64,000 nucleotides of DNA, from positions 558,001-622,000 of the forward strand of contig NOWV01000015.1 in NCBI GenBank assembly GCA_003344405.1, written 5' to 3'. The notes under the pieces are model-generated. The model saw nothing but the letters and a program-made list of their open reading frames with translations. It was not told where the DNA came from and did no database searches. This DNA comes from Trichoplax sp. H2. Its lineage: Eukaryota; Placozoa; Uniplacotomia; Trichoplacea. The translations under genes were made by a program, and so were the position numbers. Shown one piece after another: positions 1-12,253 of the stretch (position 1 is the stretch's first letter; each line of letters begins with the position of its first letter).

Positions 1-2335
1 TTTAGCATATAGGGTGGATTCTGATGTACCGGTTGCTTCATCCACCGGTAACTTAATACTAGACGCATAGTTTAAGATGTTGCTGGGGGTAGTTGGCGAT
101 TTAGGTTGTTCGGTTTTCTTGACTTTAGCAGGGGGATTATCTTTATTATCTTCTACGCAAAGATTGTTAAGCAATAGTAACCATCAAATCAAAGTAAATC
201 TTGAAATCAACTCAAATAGATTCAATACAATTACTAAATTTTATGGTAGTTACCTACGCCCGTAGTAAACTAGTCATTTTAAGATTTACGTCTAAAATAT
301 GTAATTTCGAAAGCCTGACGTTAACAATCATGGATCATCGTTACAGTATTTACCAGTTTGCTTTTTCTTACGCTTTGCTTCACGGCTTGCACTGCGCGGC
401 TGATCTTCAATTTCAAGTAGCTATACAACAGTGAAATTCAATAACCACTAATGTAAATGTGCTGTACATCCTTGTATACTTTTAATTTTAAACCTCAAAA
501 GTGTTCATTACCTTTGTACTCCTGACATTTGTTGGTGTGCGTAAGCCTCTATTGTAAGTTGGTAAGTTTCTACCGGCAATAGTTGGAGTACTGTTACGTG
601 CGATAAAACCGGCATTAGCAGAAGAACTTGCAGCAGAAGGACGTCGATTGCCTATCGTAGGCAAAGCTAATAACGTATAAAAGCATTCATTGTAAATATA
701 ATTACTTCAAATAAAGCAAGCTATCTTAGATCTAAATACGATTGTACCATACTACACTAGTCTATTTCTAGTAATAAGGTGGAGAGCATCAAGTTAAAGG
801 TTCAATGTAGCAAAGCAGTTAACATCTTTAATAATTCGTGTCAAAAACATGTACATACGTGTTGAAGGTTCGATTTTATTAAACCTTTCCTGCTTTGCTT
901 GTCCACTCTGAGTTATACCTAATAGCAATAACGTAACCCACAGTTAGCGACATATTTTGTCGTCTACAATGTTATGATAATATTCCAGTAAACAGGATCA
1001 TTTAAGCAACTCTAGTCGATTAAGGACACAAGGCTAAGCATTGATGTTGTACAGTATCTTAACGAGATAATTTGGTTACAGCAGATGTAGAAATTTCGAA
1101 GATTTGATACTTACTCTTTTCTATTAACATTGCTCTCAATTCGGCTGATTTTGGCTTTCTTTTTAACGTAAAATGTTTGGTCACGTTTGGTAGCTTACCA
1201 TATAGATTATTCAGGACCGTACTGTTTATATATGACGCTTCAAGAGGCATTTGCTCGAGGCTAGGTGACATTGTATCTGATGCTTTCTTAGCTGCAGCAT
1301 AAGAACAATAAAAAGAACAATGTTGTTATTGCATAGCATGCCATGATTAGGATTAATCTACAAACACTTCTAGTACGTATATCATCTTTCCTTGAAACTA
1401 AGATGGCTTCTACCTTTGTCATCAACCTCGTCTTTTCAGTAATTTGTAATACTAGTAGAGAAATACTGTACACAAATAGTTTATTGTACTACTACTCTAA
1501 TGGTTGTAAAATGCATGTAAATTGCAGTTTGCGATTCGTCTTGATACTGTATTTTAACTTATCTACACCGACAATCGCGTCAAGTTAAGGAGACTAATAG
1601 GAATTCAGAGAAATAGGACTGCTGATGCTTTTATTAAAGAACAATTTGAACTAGTTGGTTGGGATTACGCTGCAAATCTCCTGATTACATTTATGGAGCT
1701 ATTTTGTGAAATACACATCCTTTTGAGAACAGAAAGAGGAAAGGAGGGATCATCATCTTCACTACAGTACAGTATGTATGAGCAGTACATACACTAACTA
1801 TCACTAAGTGGTTGCCTTCACAAGTCTACACATATGAGGTTATCCTATCATTTTTGGGTATGGAATGGTCAAGGATGGCGATCTACATAACGCTAACTCA
1901 CTACAGAATAAGAGATCGCTCAGGAGAAATGTCACTCCAGTTCAACTGTCTAAATACTATCGTACCTGCTTCGGTGACACTGGTGAAGAAATCAGCTAAA
2001 TATTGGTTGGCATTCTTTAATGAATCTAAGTAATCAGGAGAATACAATGTAACCATAATTCTAGCTATTGTCGACGTCCATTGATCACGATCCACGACGG
2101 CTTGTTGAAGAATTTCGCTCAACTCTTGAGAGAATTCTTCAATTTGCGCATGGCTTAAATGGAATAGCGACAGGATCAAGCGTAACTTGACTTGCGCTTC
2201 CATCGTATGAAATGCATCTTTAATATTGGCTAATACTTCACGATCTAGCATCATGGCAGCACTTTTACTACACCAGTTATCTGAGCCAGAGAGTCTATTC
2301 TGTAACCACATTAAACTTGACTGATAGACCGACAT
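1..2335 (-). CDS. NELFA: Negative elongation factor A (NELF-A), 3' end outside window
   Basis: NELF-A is a subunit of the NELF complex, which holds RNA polymerase II paused near promoters. Exons, read on the minus strand: 2335-1966, 1291-1115, 666-512, 420-354 and 152 to the window edge. All borders are GT-AG and all phases agree. Exon 1 encodes the conserved N-terminal helical domain (WLQNRL, then VKLRLILSLFHLSHAQI). Exon 2 carries the signature KHFTLKRKPKSAELRAMLIEK, very close to the vertebrate protein. Exon 4 carries REAKRKKK, matching the basic stretch after the LLDIS segment. The last visible exon is a Pro/Ser/Lys-rich linker. The start at 2335 was chosen because the next residues align with the family N-terminus; the open frame extends 33 codons further upstream without similarity. 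The C-terminal part is missing because the window ends. Confidence 0.93.
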
Positions 2336-2439
2336 TTTGATAGAGTGAATTGGTCGATGGAACTTGCAACTTTTGAGATCAATCAATCGGCGTACGCCAA
2401 GAAGCAAGAGATTGGAAAGATTGAAGAGTTCCACACAAA

Positions 2440-3600
2440 GCCAGTGTACACTGTACAGTATTACTGCATTACGCTATATGCTGTACTGTAGATCATTTAA
2501 GGTATTAAACCGAACCTTACCTTTCTCAGGTCTACAGTACATATTACTGTACCCTACAATACAGGGTACTGTACACTGTACGTACAGGACTGTACTGTAC
2601 TGTATTAAACCGCACCGAACCTTACTCAGGTCTACAGTACATATTACTGTACGTACAGGACAGTACTGTACAGTACTGTACAGTACAGTACACTGTGCAG
2701 TACAGTACTTAGTGTGCTGCATTACACTATACTGTATACTGTAGATCATAAAGGTATTAAACCGAACCGAACCTTACTCAGGTCTACAGTACATATTACT
2801 GTACACTGTACAGGACTGTACTGTACACTGTGCAGTACTTAGTATGCTGTGGAAATGCCGGTGTGACGAGTGTAAACTGGTGTAAACTGTGTCAATATTG
2901 ATTGATGGGGTGTGAATGAAGTGCATTGTACTGTAGTTACAGTCATGGACTACTAGCAAAGAACCGGTTCTGTTCTTTGCTAGTAGTCTACGTCACAGTT
3001 GGATGTGGCAAGCTACGTTACTCTACTGTGCTCTATAGTTTTACAGTATAACTGCTGTGTTTAGGTAGTGCTTTCTCACTTTTTTGCATTGCATGAAAAC
3101 GTTTTTAAATTGGACGATTTTGTCATAATTACTTCCAGTTCAGTATAGTTTGTCATACGACTTCAAGGAGAAAAATTCAATTCAATTTGGGAATTTTCTA
3201 TTTATTTATACAGTACCAGTGTACACTGTACAGTACTGTATACTAAAATGTACTGTCGACGAAAACATGGGTTTGACCTTGTGTCATGCGTTGTGTCTAC
3301 AGTATGTGTACTGTACAGGCTATAGTGTGAACTACTGTATCGTACAGTAGAAAAATGCAAGATGCAGTAACGACATGTACTGTACACTGTACCGTACTGT
3401 ACAGTGTACAGTGTACAATGCTCATTGAACAGACCAGTACCTTAGTGTACTGTACACTGTAGAGTTCTAGTCAAACAACTCAATTACTGTACATATAAAG
3501 TAGTTGGACGGTCGAGAGAGATCTTCTGATAGTCATGAACGTCTAGTCTTGGACGCTTTTGGAAAATGGAGATAGATATTGATGACAGTTGAGTGATTGC
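2440..3600. repeat. Self-complementary 'tacagtac' low-complexity block
   Basis: This spacer lies between the divergent NELF-A and glycosyltransferase start codons. It is packed with overlapping copies of tacagtac, gtactgtac and tgtacactgtac, which read the same on both strands. It also holds direct copies of a longer unit (about 2464-2555, 2603-2660 and 2711-2815) containing ggtattaaaccgaac and tcaggtctacagtacatatt. Open frames on both strands here are by-products of the repeat and show no protein similarity. Confidence 0.85.
2948..2988. repeat. Perfect 17-bp inverted repeat (hairpin)
   Basis: The left arm gactactagcaaagaac at 2948-2964 is followed by a 7-base spacer and the exact reverse complement at 2972-2988. 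It sits in the divergent spacer between NELF-A and the GT31 gene. A related sequence, cagtcatgg then a or t then ctactag, recurs near 31633 in another divergent spacer. Confidence 0.9.
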
Positions 3601-3625
3601 TACCATCCTTTTGGAGTAATTGAAA

Positions 3626-4831
3626 ATGTTAAGACAATTACTCACTGGTTCACCCAATAGACATAAGATATTGATAGCATCGGTCGTCTTTTTCAGTATT
3701 TTATCGCTGACTTCCTTCTTTTTGTATGTGCGACGATATCAAATCCGATATTGTCATGATGGTAATTATGATGAAAGCAGCGGAGCTTGCAAGAGATCGG
3801 TCATTAATGAACCTGAGCCCATTGTCAAAGAGATTATTCTATTACGTGGTCATAAGAAAGTTGGATATAATGAAGAGGATCAATTTGATAAAGGCCCAAA
3901 TAATCGCTATTTTGGCAGTGATGCTAAATGGTTTCTTGATTTACATATGAGGCAGGCAGTTCCAACTGCTACATCTTGTCGAAAGAACGTTGCAGTGGTG
4001 GTCATGATTCACAGTCATGTGAAGCATTTCATTCGACGAAAGGCTATTCGAAATTCTTGGGGTAATACTAGTACGATACCATTCCCTATTGGTAGGATGC
4101 AAAAATCCAGTTGGAGAGTTTTATTTATTCTTGGACTCTCTTTTAATGCGACTGAAGATCAATTAGTTCGGCAAGAAGCCAAACGTCATGGTGATATGAT
4201 CTTACTCGACATCTATGAAGAACGAGAATCGACCACATTAAAGACACTCTTAGCCATGTACTGGTTCTTTGTTCAATGCCCTTCGACCACATTCTATTTA
4301 AAATGTCAAGATGACGTCTTTATCAATCCTTACAGCTTAATCAGGTATATCATCTATTTAACAACTGGTAAAATGACTCGCGGCGTCTATGCCGGCCAGG
4401 TGTCACCAAGTGGTTTAACACCCCGTACCGATCATGGTGAAACGCTAGCTGTTTTAGCCAAGGAATATCCAGATGTCTATATACCGGATTATTGTTTAGG
4501 ATTTGCCTATCTTATGAGTAGGGATGTTGTGTCTACACTACTTCAAACTGTCGAGCACGTTCAAATGATTACAACTGCTGATGATATTTATATTGGTGTA
4601 CTAGCATTCAAAGCGAATATACGTCCACGACACTATCCTCACTTAATTCATACCTTTAATTTAGAAAGAAAAGTTGTGTACAAAATTAGTATTCGAGCAT
4701 TAAGTGAGCGTATTGTCGAGCATGGTATTATTAATCATAAAGTTCAATTGATGCTACTCAATGCAGTTAAAGGTCGATTAGGCAGAAAGTGGAAAATACC
4801 TCGATCTCCTCAGCCCAGAGCCTACAAATGA
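3626..4831 (+). CDS. Beta-1,3-galactosyltransferase-like Golgi enzyme (GT31 family), single exon
   Basis: This is a type II membrane glycosyltransferase of 401 residues that should transfer a sugar from a nucleotide sugar in the Golgi. A short cytoplasmic N-terminus is followed by one membrane segment at about residues 14-35 and a lumenal catalytic domain from about 120. Family motifs visible are RRKAIRNSWG (about 138-146), the metal-binding region CQDDVFINP (about 227-235), DYCLGFAYLMS (about 288-298) and DDIYIGVLA (about 319-327). The usual DDD of the metal motif reads QDD here, so the first acid is replaced. The ATG at 3626 is the only reasonable start, because the frame extends upstream only by non-ATG codons. 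No introns are visible, which is common in this family. The acceptor specificity cannot be told from the sequence. Confidence 0.9.
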   Translation: MLRQLLTGSPNRHKILIASVVFFSILSLTSFFLYVRRYQIRYCHDGNYDESSGACKRSVINEPEPIVKEIILLRGHKKVGYNEEDQFDKGPNNRYFGSDAKWFLDLHMRQAVPTATSCRKNVAVVVMIHSHVKHFIRRKAIRNSWGNTSTIPFPIGRMQKSSWRVLFILGLSFNATEDQLVRQEAKRHGDMILLDIYEERESTTLKTLLAMYWFFVQCPSTTFYLKCQDDVFINPYSLIRYIIYLTTGKMTRGVYAGQVSPSGLTPRTDHGETLAVLAKEYPDVYIPDYCLGFAYLMSRDVVSTLLQTVEHVQMITTADDIYIGVLAFKANIRPRHYPHLIHTFNLERKVVYKISIRALSERIVEHGIINHKVQLMLLNAVKGRLGRKWKIPRSPQPRAYK

Positions 4832-6968
4832 AGACACCATTGATTGATATATTCAATTCAACATTAAAATGACTTGAGGCATAAATCTCCAACTGCATAA
4901 TCCGGCTTTTACATATTAGCGTACGAGTATAACATTTTATATCCAATCAATATGATTCAAATGGATGTGGCCTATTTTCTACCTCTACACTTGATATAAA
5001 ATTGGTCTCTACTACACGGATCATCGGCGATTCCGGACAGTGAATTATGGTTTGTGAGAGTAATCCCTGGTACAGTTCAGTATAAATTTCTACAAGCGAC
5101 AAAAATTAATTCAATTAGAAAAACGCAATATTTAGTTTCCAATAGATGGCTTGAATTTATTTCATAGATAAAATTAAAATTTTTCTATGACTACAAGTAC
5201 AGTACAGTACAATGTTAATAAACGTAGTGGAAGCCAAGGAATTATTCTCCTTAAAAGCCTATTTTTTGATATCATTTATTTCTCCGACGGTATGCTCAAC
5301 ATTAAGCGACTACTTTTATTTTATGCTCCCTAATGTAATGTACAGTATTATATCATCGCGCTAAACTCATTCCTATGTTGATTACATATTTTTATCATAC
5401 GTAACGCAATATCGATAACTAAAAAGTTTCATCAAGTCAAAATTTGTAAAGTCTTAAGAATAAAGAATTGATTATTTTTCACTATTATCTTAAACAATTG
5501 ATATCTCTGATTTTCAATTTCTGTATAATCTTCGCCTTTGCCAACCTTAATCAATGATTTTGGCTTGTGGCATATGATCTTTACGATCGATAATCTCTTG
5601 AACAAATTTTTTTTATCTAAAGGAATACAATACATAGTTCTTTATTACGCTTTGTACATAATCCTTCATTCGATGTGCCGTAATATGATTTGTCATATTT
5701 GTCTATGTATTGAAACAAATAAAAGTCTTAATTATTCCATGACTTCGATATCTATTACTTAGTATTAAATGCTACATATTTATGTACAACATGTCCATAT
5801 GCATATATACGGTCTATTCAGATTAGCATTTAAATTTCAATGAGACGATACGCAGCTCTTGATCTAAAAATTTTGACTGTCGGCGAATGCCAATATTCAA
5901 CATACGATATCTAGATTAGAAAATCTCTAGTGATCACAACATTAGTAACAGTAGTGAATTTGCCATTCATATCAAAGAATACAAATTTCACGAATTACAG
6001 TAACTTCAATGTTGGATGTCAATATTTGAGCAACATGTGAATTTGATTTTGTAACCTAACAAACAAGTTGACTATCCTCCGAGAATTATCCATTAATTAC
6101 GCAAACTTGTTAATTTCGACAATAGTGGACTCAATCTCAATCGAAACCTAATACAATCAGATACAATTGCTCTCTAATTAAATTATCAATCGGTAAACTT
6201 AAGTGATATCGATCTAAGAGATTGGATAAGTTCAATCTTTCAACAATAAGAACACGCGACCATATAATCTTTTCAATTATAGATGGTTATGCAATCACAG
6301 AAAATAAGGAAAATCAGATTGCACCAGAAACTATATAGGTGCACGTGTTGGACTATTGACTTACAGTTAACAAATTTACTATACGAGCAACAGATACGAT
6401 CAGATTTCACACATACAGGCAACTTCGATCATTTATTAATTTATAGTTTATTATATCATTAAATATCCTTATTAGAATAGGTAAACTACCCAATTACTGA
6501 ATTGGGCACTTACAATAAATAAATGAACTTGATACATTGTTGCTTGTTTAACGAAGCTCTCGCTATTCTCCTTAATGCGTATACCCCAATTGACATTGAA
6601 GAAAATTAAATTCAATAACTTTTATGATAAAATTATCATCGTCTACTTGACTATTGTTACTCTAATGATTGTAGAATATTTTACTGAATTCGTAGTAAAT
6701 AACGCAACACTTAATAATAGTAATGATCTAAAAACCTATCAAGCAAACGAATAGTAAATAAGAAAGACATAATTACAATTTGAGATGAAGTTTCCTGCTA
6801 CAAATCCATCTTTAAATCTACCAGTTGCTTAATAATGTCATGTGAATTATCAATCGATCAAGATGTTGAAATATATTGTGACTGGGGGCACTTCATGCAT
6901 TGGTAGAACTGAAAAATAGCGAGAAAGAAATATTTAAAATCATGTTTTTAATTCCAATAAATAATTAA
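4832..6968. other. Intergenic, no gene seen
   Basis: AT-rich spacer between the convergent GT31 gene and the four-helix-repeat membrane gene. A few short open frames (about 5432-5762) show no similarity and no splice-consistent extension. Isolated tacagtac words occur near 5200. Confidence 0.6.
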
Positions 6969-9900
6969 TTATATTACGAATATGCATGTATACCTGGAAT
7001 CTGCTCCTTGAAAGATAGATTTTCTTGTCGATATAGCGTTACCGAATGATAAAGCAGCGCATACAATGGAGTAGCACAAAGTGACAATGAACATCGCCAG
7101 TTTAACGTTGTTCGAAATTTGCGGTTGTTTTTCGTAAGTATAATCAAGTGCAGCATTGATTATAGCAAAAACGGAAACTATTGCAGTTATACAACTAAAT
7201 CCAAAGAATGCCCCCTTCTATTGAATATATCAACAGCAAATTTTTAGTAAGCAGGCCCCAATTTTTTTAAAGTACAGGATAACATTTATCATATCAATTA
7301 GAGAAAAAAAAATTTACAAACCACATCCGAACGACCACAACGAAACATGTCAATCGCGGCAATTCCAGAAGCAAATACCTGATGGTAATAAATTAATAAT
7401 TGTATAATTTAATAACATCCTCGCTGAAGTCCCTGAATAGCCTTATTATAAAATATATATAATACTATTGATCATCAACAGAAATCATCACTGAGAATTA
7501 TCATCTTACCACGCTAGACAGTATAAAATTCATAGTACTATAAGCGTAACCAACAGTTAGAGTAGTACCGATACAAGCACAAGCAAAAATGACTAGGCCT
7601 AATAAAATCTGAAAAAGTCCATTCATCCAAGCTGAGCAGAAAAGGAGCCTCGGTATATTGGAAGCATCAGATTTTCGACTGACTCGTTGCTGTCTAGCTG
7701 CAACAAAGTAACCAACTATGCCCAGAATCACAGCAGCCCCGCCACCGAGGGAAATCACAGCAATTACAGCACGTAATTGAGAAGTTGCAAAATTCGCATC
7801 AAAGAGATGTTTATAAGCTACTGCAGCTGTGCATAACGCTCCTGCAGACTGCATAGAAGCCATAAAAAATAGGTTGCGGTGCCAGAAAGTCTATTTCGAA
7901 TGATACAAAGGGAAAACTTACACTTTCAACTAAGGATATCAACACATTGGATATTGATTTCGATGACCGCTGAAGCGGGCTAGAAATTATTGATTATGTA
8001 CGTAGTATTGATCTTGACGATGTTTAGCAAAATAAAGATATGTTTCATGATAAAAAGATTAAAAATTAAAAATTACTATCGCTTACTAGTACTGGTAGTC
8101 CGTTAACGTGAATAGCAAAGCCAAAAAAACCTGTAGTGAAGAGCTGTGTGCAGGAGAACAAGGATTAATTGTTAAAAATAATATAAAAATTATAGTGTAC
8201 AAAAATGGTAAAACTTTTGCAAAATAAATTGAAACAGTGAAAAGCTTATGCAGTCATAGGTATGTTTTAAGCGAATATTAGATGTAAAGTTAGATAACAT
8301 TATATGGCATTTGACCATTTATTAATTTCTAATTTAAAATAACTTAATACTAGCATAACTACTATGGCGATGACTATGACAATCGTGCGAATAAATAGAT
8401 AGTAAAAATTACTACTTACAGCACCAGCGGCTTGATAAGACATTAACGTAAAAAAGTATCCTCCACCTGAACTAAATGTTGAAACGATCGCGGCTGTAAA
8501 TAACAAAAGTCCATTGATAAACTGAATGATGCTATAAATCAGATTGAGAGAATAGCGTGATTTCTCTATGGATAGATTTCTATCTTCAGGGGTAATAGCA
8601 TTTTCATCTTTGGATTCGTTTCTGAAACTCATTTCACCGTCTGCCGAATACATTTCAGATCCAGTAGATTCTTTAGTGATCTTATAAATAGTAATTATAA
8701 TCCAAAAGTTGGCAATGACAGTTACGGCACATACACCAATGAGTAAACCAAAAATAGCCATTTGGGTAGTAACAAATCGTATCAATCCGGCGTTAAAAAT
8801 TTGAGCATATCGGACTATAGCAGTGATTACACTGACTTGATTCCAGACAGAAAATATACCCACACCACCTAACTGTGATCATTGAAAGGTAGTATTAGCA
8901 ATATTAACAATATTTACTAATTTACCATCCACCTATGCATGCTTTAGTGTGTTAGTAAGTGATGATCATAACCTTCATCATGATTTAACCACAAAGAGGA
9001 GATTGCCAGACAGTACAACAATGTAAACAAGTAACAAATTATAATTATAGGGCATCAAATAGACGAGCTTGTAAACAATATACAGTCATCATCAGTAGAC
9101 TACTACTCTTACTCGACTGATAGATAGTACAGAACTAGTTAATCTAAAGTAATATACGACATATCGATAGTTTGACAATTTGTGTCATTAGATACTTTCA
9201 TCAAAAATGCATTTCTTATGCGAACTAAAGACTTTTCACTAGGCCTCGATATTTTTCTAAAATATATGCGTATCATGTCGCCTAGTTAAATACAAATTCA
9301 CTTTCAATGATTTACAACGATTGTTGTTCAACACTATTTGAAATTAGGTGTCATATATAATATCGATTTGCACCATACACGGAGTAAAAATAGAGCACAG
9401 ACTTACTGTTTTCGATGATTCTTGCTTATTATGGTAGTAAGCCATAAGCCCACATCCTAAAGACTGTATTAAGAAATCAATACGTGTAATAAGTTATATG
9501 GTGCAAAATATGTTCATTCCAATCGTAAGCGAATTGTCATCGGCGTAAGATGAAGGCTTAAAGTTAGGATAAAACTCATGCCGAAAATATAGCCAAAATT
9601 TCATTCACATAGTAAGTATAATTTAAGTAATCATTATTTCGTTCAATGATAATGTACAATATCGTTGATTAAGGTAGAATTGTGTGATTACCAAGTTAGT
9701 TGTAAAGAAATTGTTTATAGCTAAGGTAGATCAATAGATGCAGTCTCTGCAAAATGATAGAATATTCAGAAATAAGTATCTCACGGTGAAGATATCAGAA
9801 AAACGTCAAACAGACTGCATAGATACGAGTTTTGGAGCCAATCTACTGTCTTCCACGCCATTTTAAAGTTGTGATTGATCGTGTATTCTTCAATATGTTG

Positions 9901-11105
9901 GTACTGAAAGAGCTATTATCATATTCCTATCGTGAAGTTTCTGTATAACTATTATTCACTGTCAAGTCATTAACTTATCATAAAGTATGAAAGTATTGAA
10001 AGAGTAATCAACTATCATGTTTGGTAATGAATTTTTCTGTTCAATATTCAAGTATTTAACATAATTAATGAAGTATGCTATTTGTTTGCATCGCGTAACA
10101 GATAGAGTATGCCAGTGTACAGTACTGTATGCGTTGATTAAGTTCCATTTTCTTGTTGAAGAAATGACCTTGAATAATCGCTGAGTGCATCCAAATCATA
10201 GTAAGTTGAATTAAATTTGTAAAACTCTATTCTAGTAACAAACTTGTGCGATCATCTTTATTTTCTACTAGCGCACAGAATATCTCTCATGTACTGGAAA
10301 TAGTCGATGTACAGTATAGTACTTGATGGACTATTCTAATTTCTAACTGACAATAAGCAAGTTGATGAATTATTCTTGCTATTTTTACAGTCTAGCAAAA
10401 CTGGTGTATGGTTCATGATTTTATTCCAGTTTGAATAACTGATAAAAGGTAATCGATCCTTCTACAATATACGTAAAACAAGATTATTCAAGAGACAGTG
10501 AAAAAAATAATTTTAGAATAAATGCAAAAGTACCGTGCATTAACGTTAACGCTAATGATAGTCACTGATTTTTTCTGTTACTCTGCTTGAGCAAACAGTT
10601 GGGAAATTAAGTTTACTGTACGCAGTACAGTATTAATAATAAACACTTTAATCATTTCCTTGATAAGCAAGGAAATGACCTCATGTCTTAATACAAGGAT
10701 ACGTTATATCGAGTAGTCTACTCTCCTCCAGTCCTAAAACTGATCAGTTATAGTTATTATAAATAAATAATTATATTGCGTCATGATAATTAATTCATGT
10801 ATTTTAACTATTATACAAGTGTCTAATGATGAAAATGATACGGCATTTATCTATTTTGGCCCATACTACACTTTTACTGTACTTGAGATCAACGTTGTCA
10901 CTTCAAGTAAAGCAAACGCTCTCAACACTAGGTTGGATTGATCAGCTTAGTTATCTCTTACCGTTATCGAACATATAGCGGGAATCGTACATAAGGTTCC
11001 TGTATTGGCATTGCCGATCCACTCGATTGGTAGAACAATGCTCATTATAAACTGAAATAACCCCAAAACGATGTAAGCATGGCTAATTCGCCCTATAGTA
11101 GCCAT
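6969..11105 (-). CDS. Multi-pass membrane protein with three tandem four-helix (MS4A/CD20-like) units
   Basis: Not assigned to a named gene. Eight phase-0 exons join cleanly on the minus strand: 11105-10962, 9463-9407, 8872-8420, 8143-8087, 7969-7922, 7848-7510, 7378-7322 and 7217-6969. They give 467 residues. The protein is almost wholly hydrophobic and breaks into three similar blocks of about four helices. Each begins near a Leu/Phe-Gln or Ile-Gln segment (GLFQFIMSIVLPIEW, YSIIQFINGLLLFTAA, WMNGLFQILLGLVIFA). Each block carries an exon of exactly 57 bases at the equivalent place. The charged linkers between blocks would be cytoplasmic. The overall look (short loops, Gly/Ser-rich helices) resembles the MS4A/CD20-type tetraspanning families, but that link is by eye only. 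The final exon may instead splice at 7018 to a short downstream exon; I chose the in-frame TAA at 6969. Confidence 0.75.
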
Positions 11106-12178
11106 CTTTGCTTGATAGAATCAGGTTTTACCCGTTGATTATTGCAACTTTTCCTAATAGATCGATTGGAGACATCCACTCAATATAACTAACTATAATG
11201 ATGACAATAATAATAATTATAATGTTGATCGTTTACAACGTTAATTCAATTTGTTTCTAATCGGATTATTTTCATATCGCGATACAGTACTGTACTGTAC
11301 AGTACACAGAGTACAGTACATTGTACAGTACAGGGTGTCTCATACTGTACGGTACTGTACTGCACACTACGTGACCGTGACAACGGATAACCCATGGCGT
11401 TTGATCAAAATATCAATCAGATCATGATAGCCCTGCTAAAGATAGAGTAACCAAGCTCTGCATCTACTAACTGGATGCTTTTCGACGTCTGTGCAAAATG
11501 GCTTTCCAATCATGTCTTAGTAGCCCAAGAAAATGATTCATGTTTATTATTAAGCGATGACAACTTAATCAATGGACTACTGTGCTAGATCATTTCGCAC
11601 TATAAGTCATACGGTATATCTGCACTATACTTTACAGTACGAGTACTATTAATTAGTAGCAATCGTACGTAGTCTTGGATTGAGCGCAGCAGTAATAACG
11701 GTCGTGACGATGCCTTGACTGCAGGTATTTGATAAATAAACACTGTCAAGATGAAGAATGATAGGCCTTCTATTTTTACCTGACCTACATTACATCGCCA
11801 TGGTAAAATCGCATAAACAGGTAGCATACAACGACTCGATTAGACAGCTCTATCTTGAATAGATATATTTACTATTGTCCCTTCAACTAGGTATTTCTTG
11901 ATATGTCGAAAATAGCCTAGTAAACGCGTTCGGTTTTGTTGAGGTTAATGGACTGTAGTGTACTGTAATCCTATCTCCGTGATTGCGATACAATTTTCGT
12001 GCAAAATTGTTTTAGATTCAGGGTTCTGTCTACGCATACAAGTCTTTTATATAACTATCAACTCGTCCTCAACTGTAACACAATATTAAAAATAGTTGAG
12101 ATTGAGTGGAATTTGGGTACTTTGATTTATCAGCAAGAGTATAAATATCATCCATCTTTATACTGTTAGATATTACCA
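11106..12178. other. Intergenic with tacagtac cluster at 11284-11365
   Basis: Spacer upstream of the four-helix-repeat gene. At 11284-11365 it holds another dense cluster of gtactgtac/tacagtac words, about 200 bases upstream of the start codon at 11105. The open frame at 11600-11827 on the minus strand has no recognisable content. Confidence 0.65.
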
Positions 12179-12253
12179 ATGGCTGACGTAAAAATCAATG
12201 AAATCCTCAAGAAGCAGAAGTGCACGCTTCCTTACGGACTACATTTAGTAGAG
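12140..12253 (+). other. Possible first exon with TATA box, unassigned
   Basis: A TATA-like box (tataaata, 12140-12147) lies 39 bases before an ATG at 12179. From there 25 codons run to a usable donor at 12253 (gag followed by gtacaa). The peptide is short and basic and begins MADVKINEILKKQK. I could not find a phase-compatible second exon before the T-box gene, so this may be an alternative first exon, a tiny gene or chance. Confidence 0.25.

Noticed and set aside
2364-3387. Several open frames on both strands rich in Tyr/Cys/Thr/Val
   Set aside because: Produced by the tacagtac low-complexity sequence; near-palindromic words give matching frames on both strands and there is no protein similarity.
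8300-8863. A separate membrane protein gene ending at 8300
   Set aside because: A strong donor (gtaagt) at 8419 in the middle of this frame joins in phase with the next exons, so the last part of the frame is intron and the two apparent genes are one.
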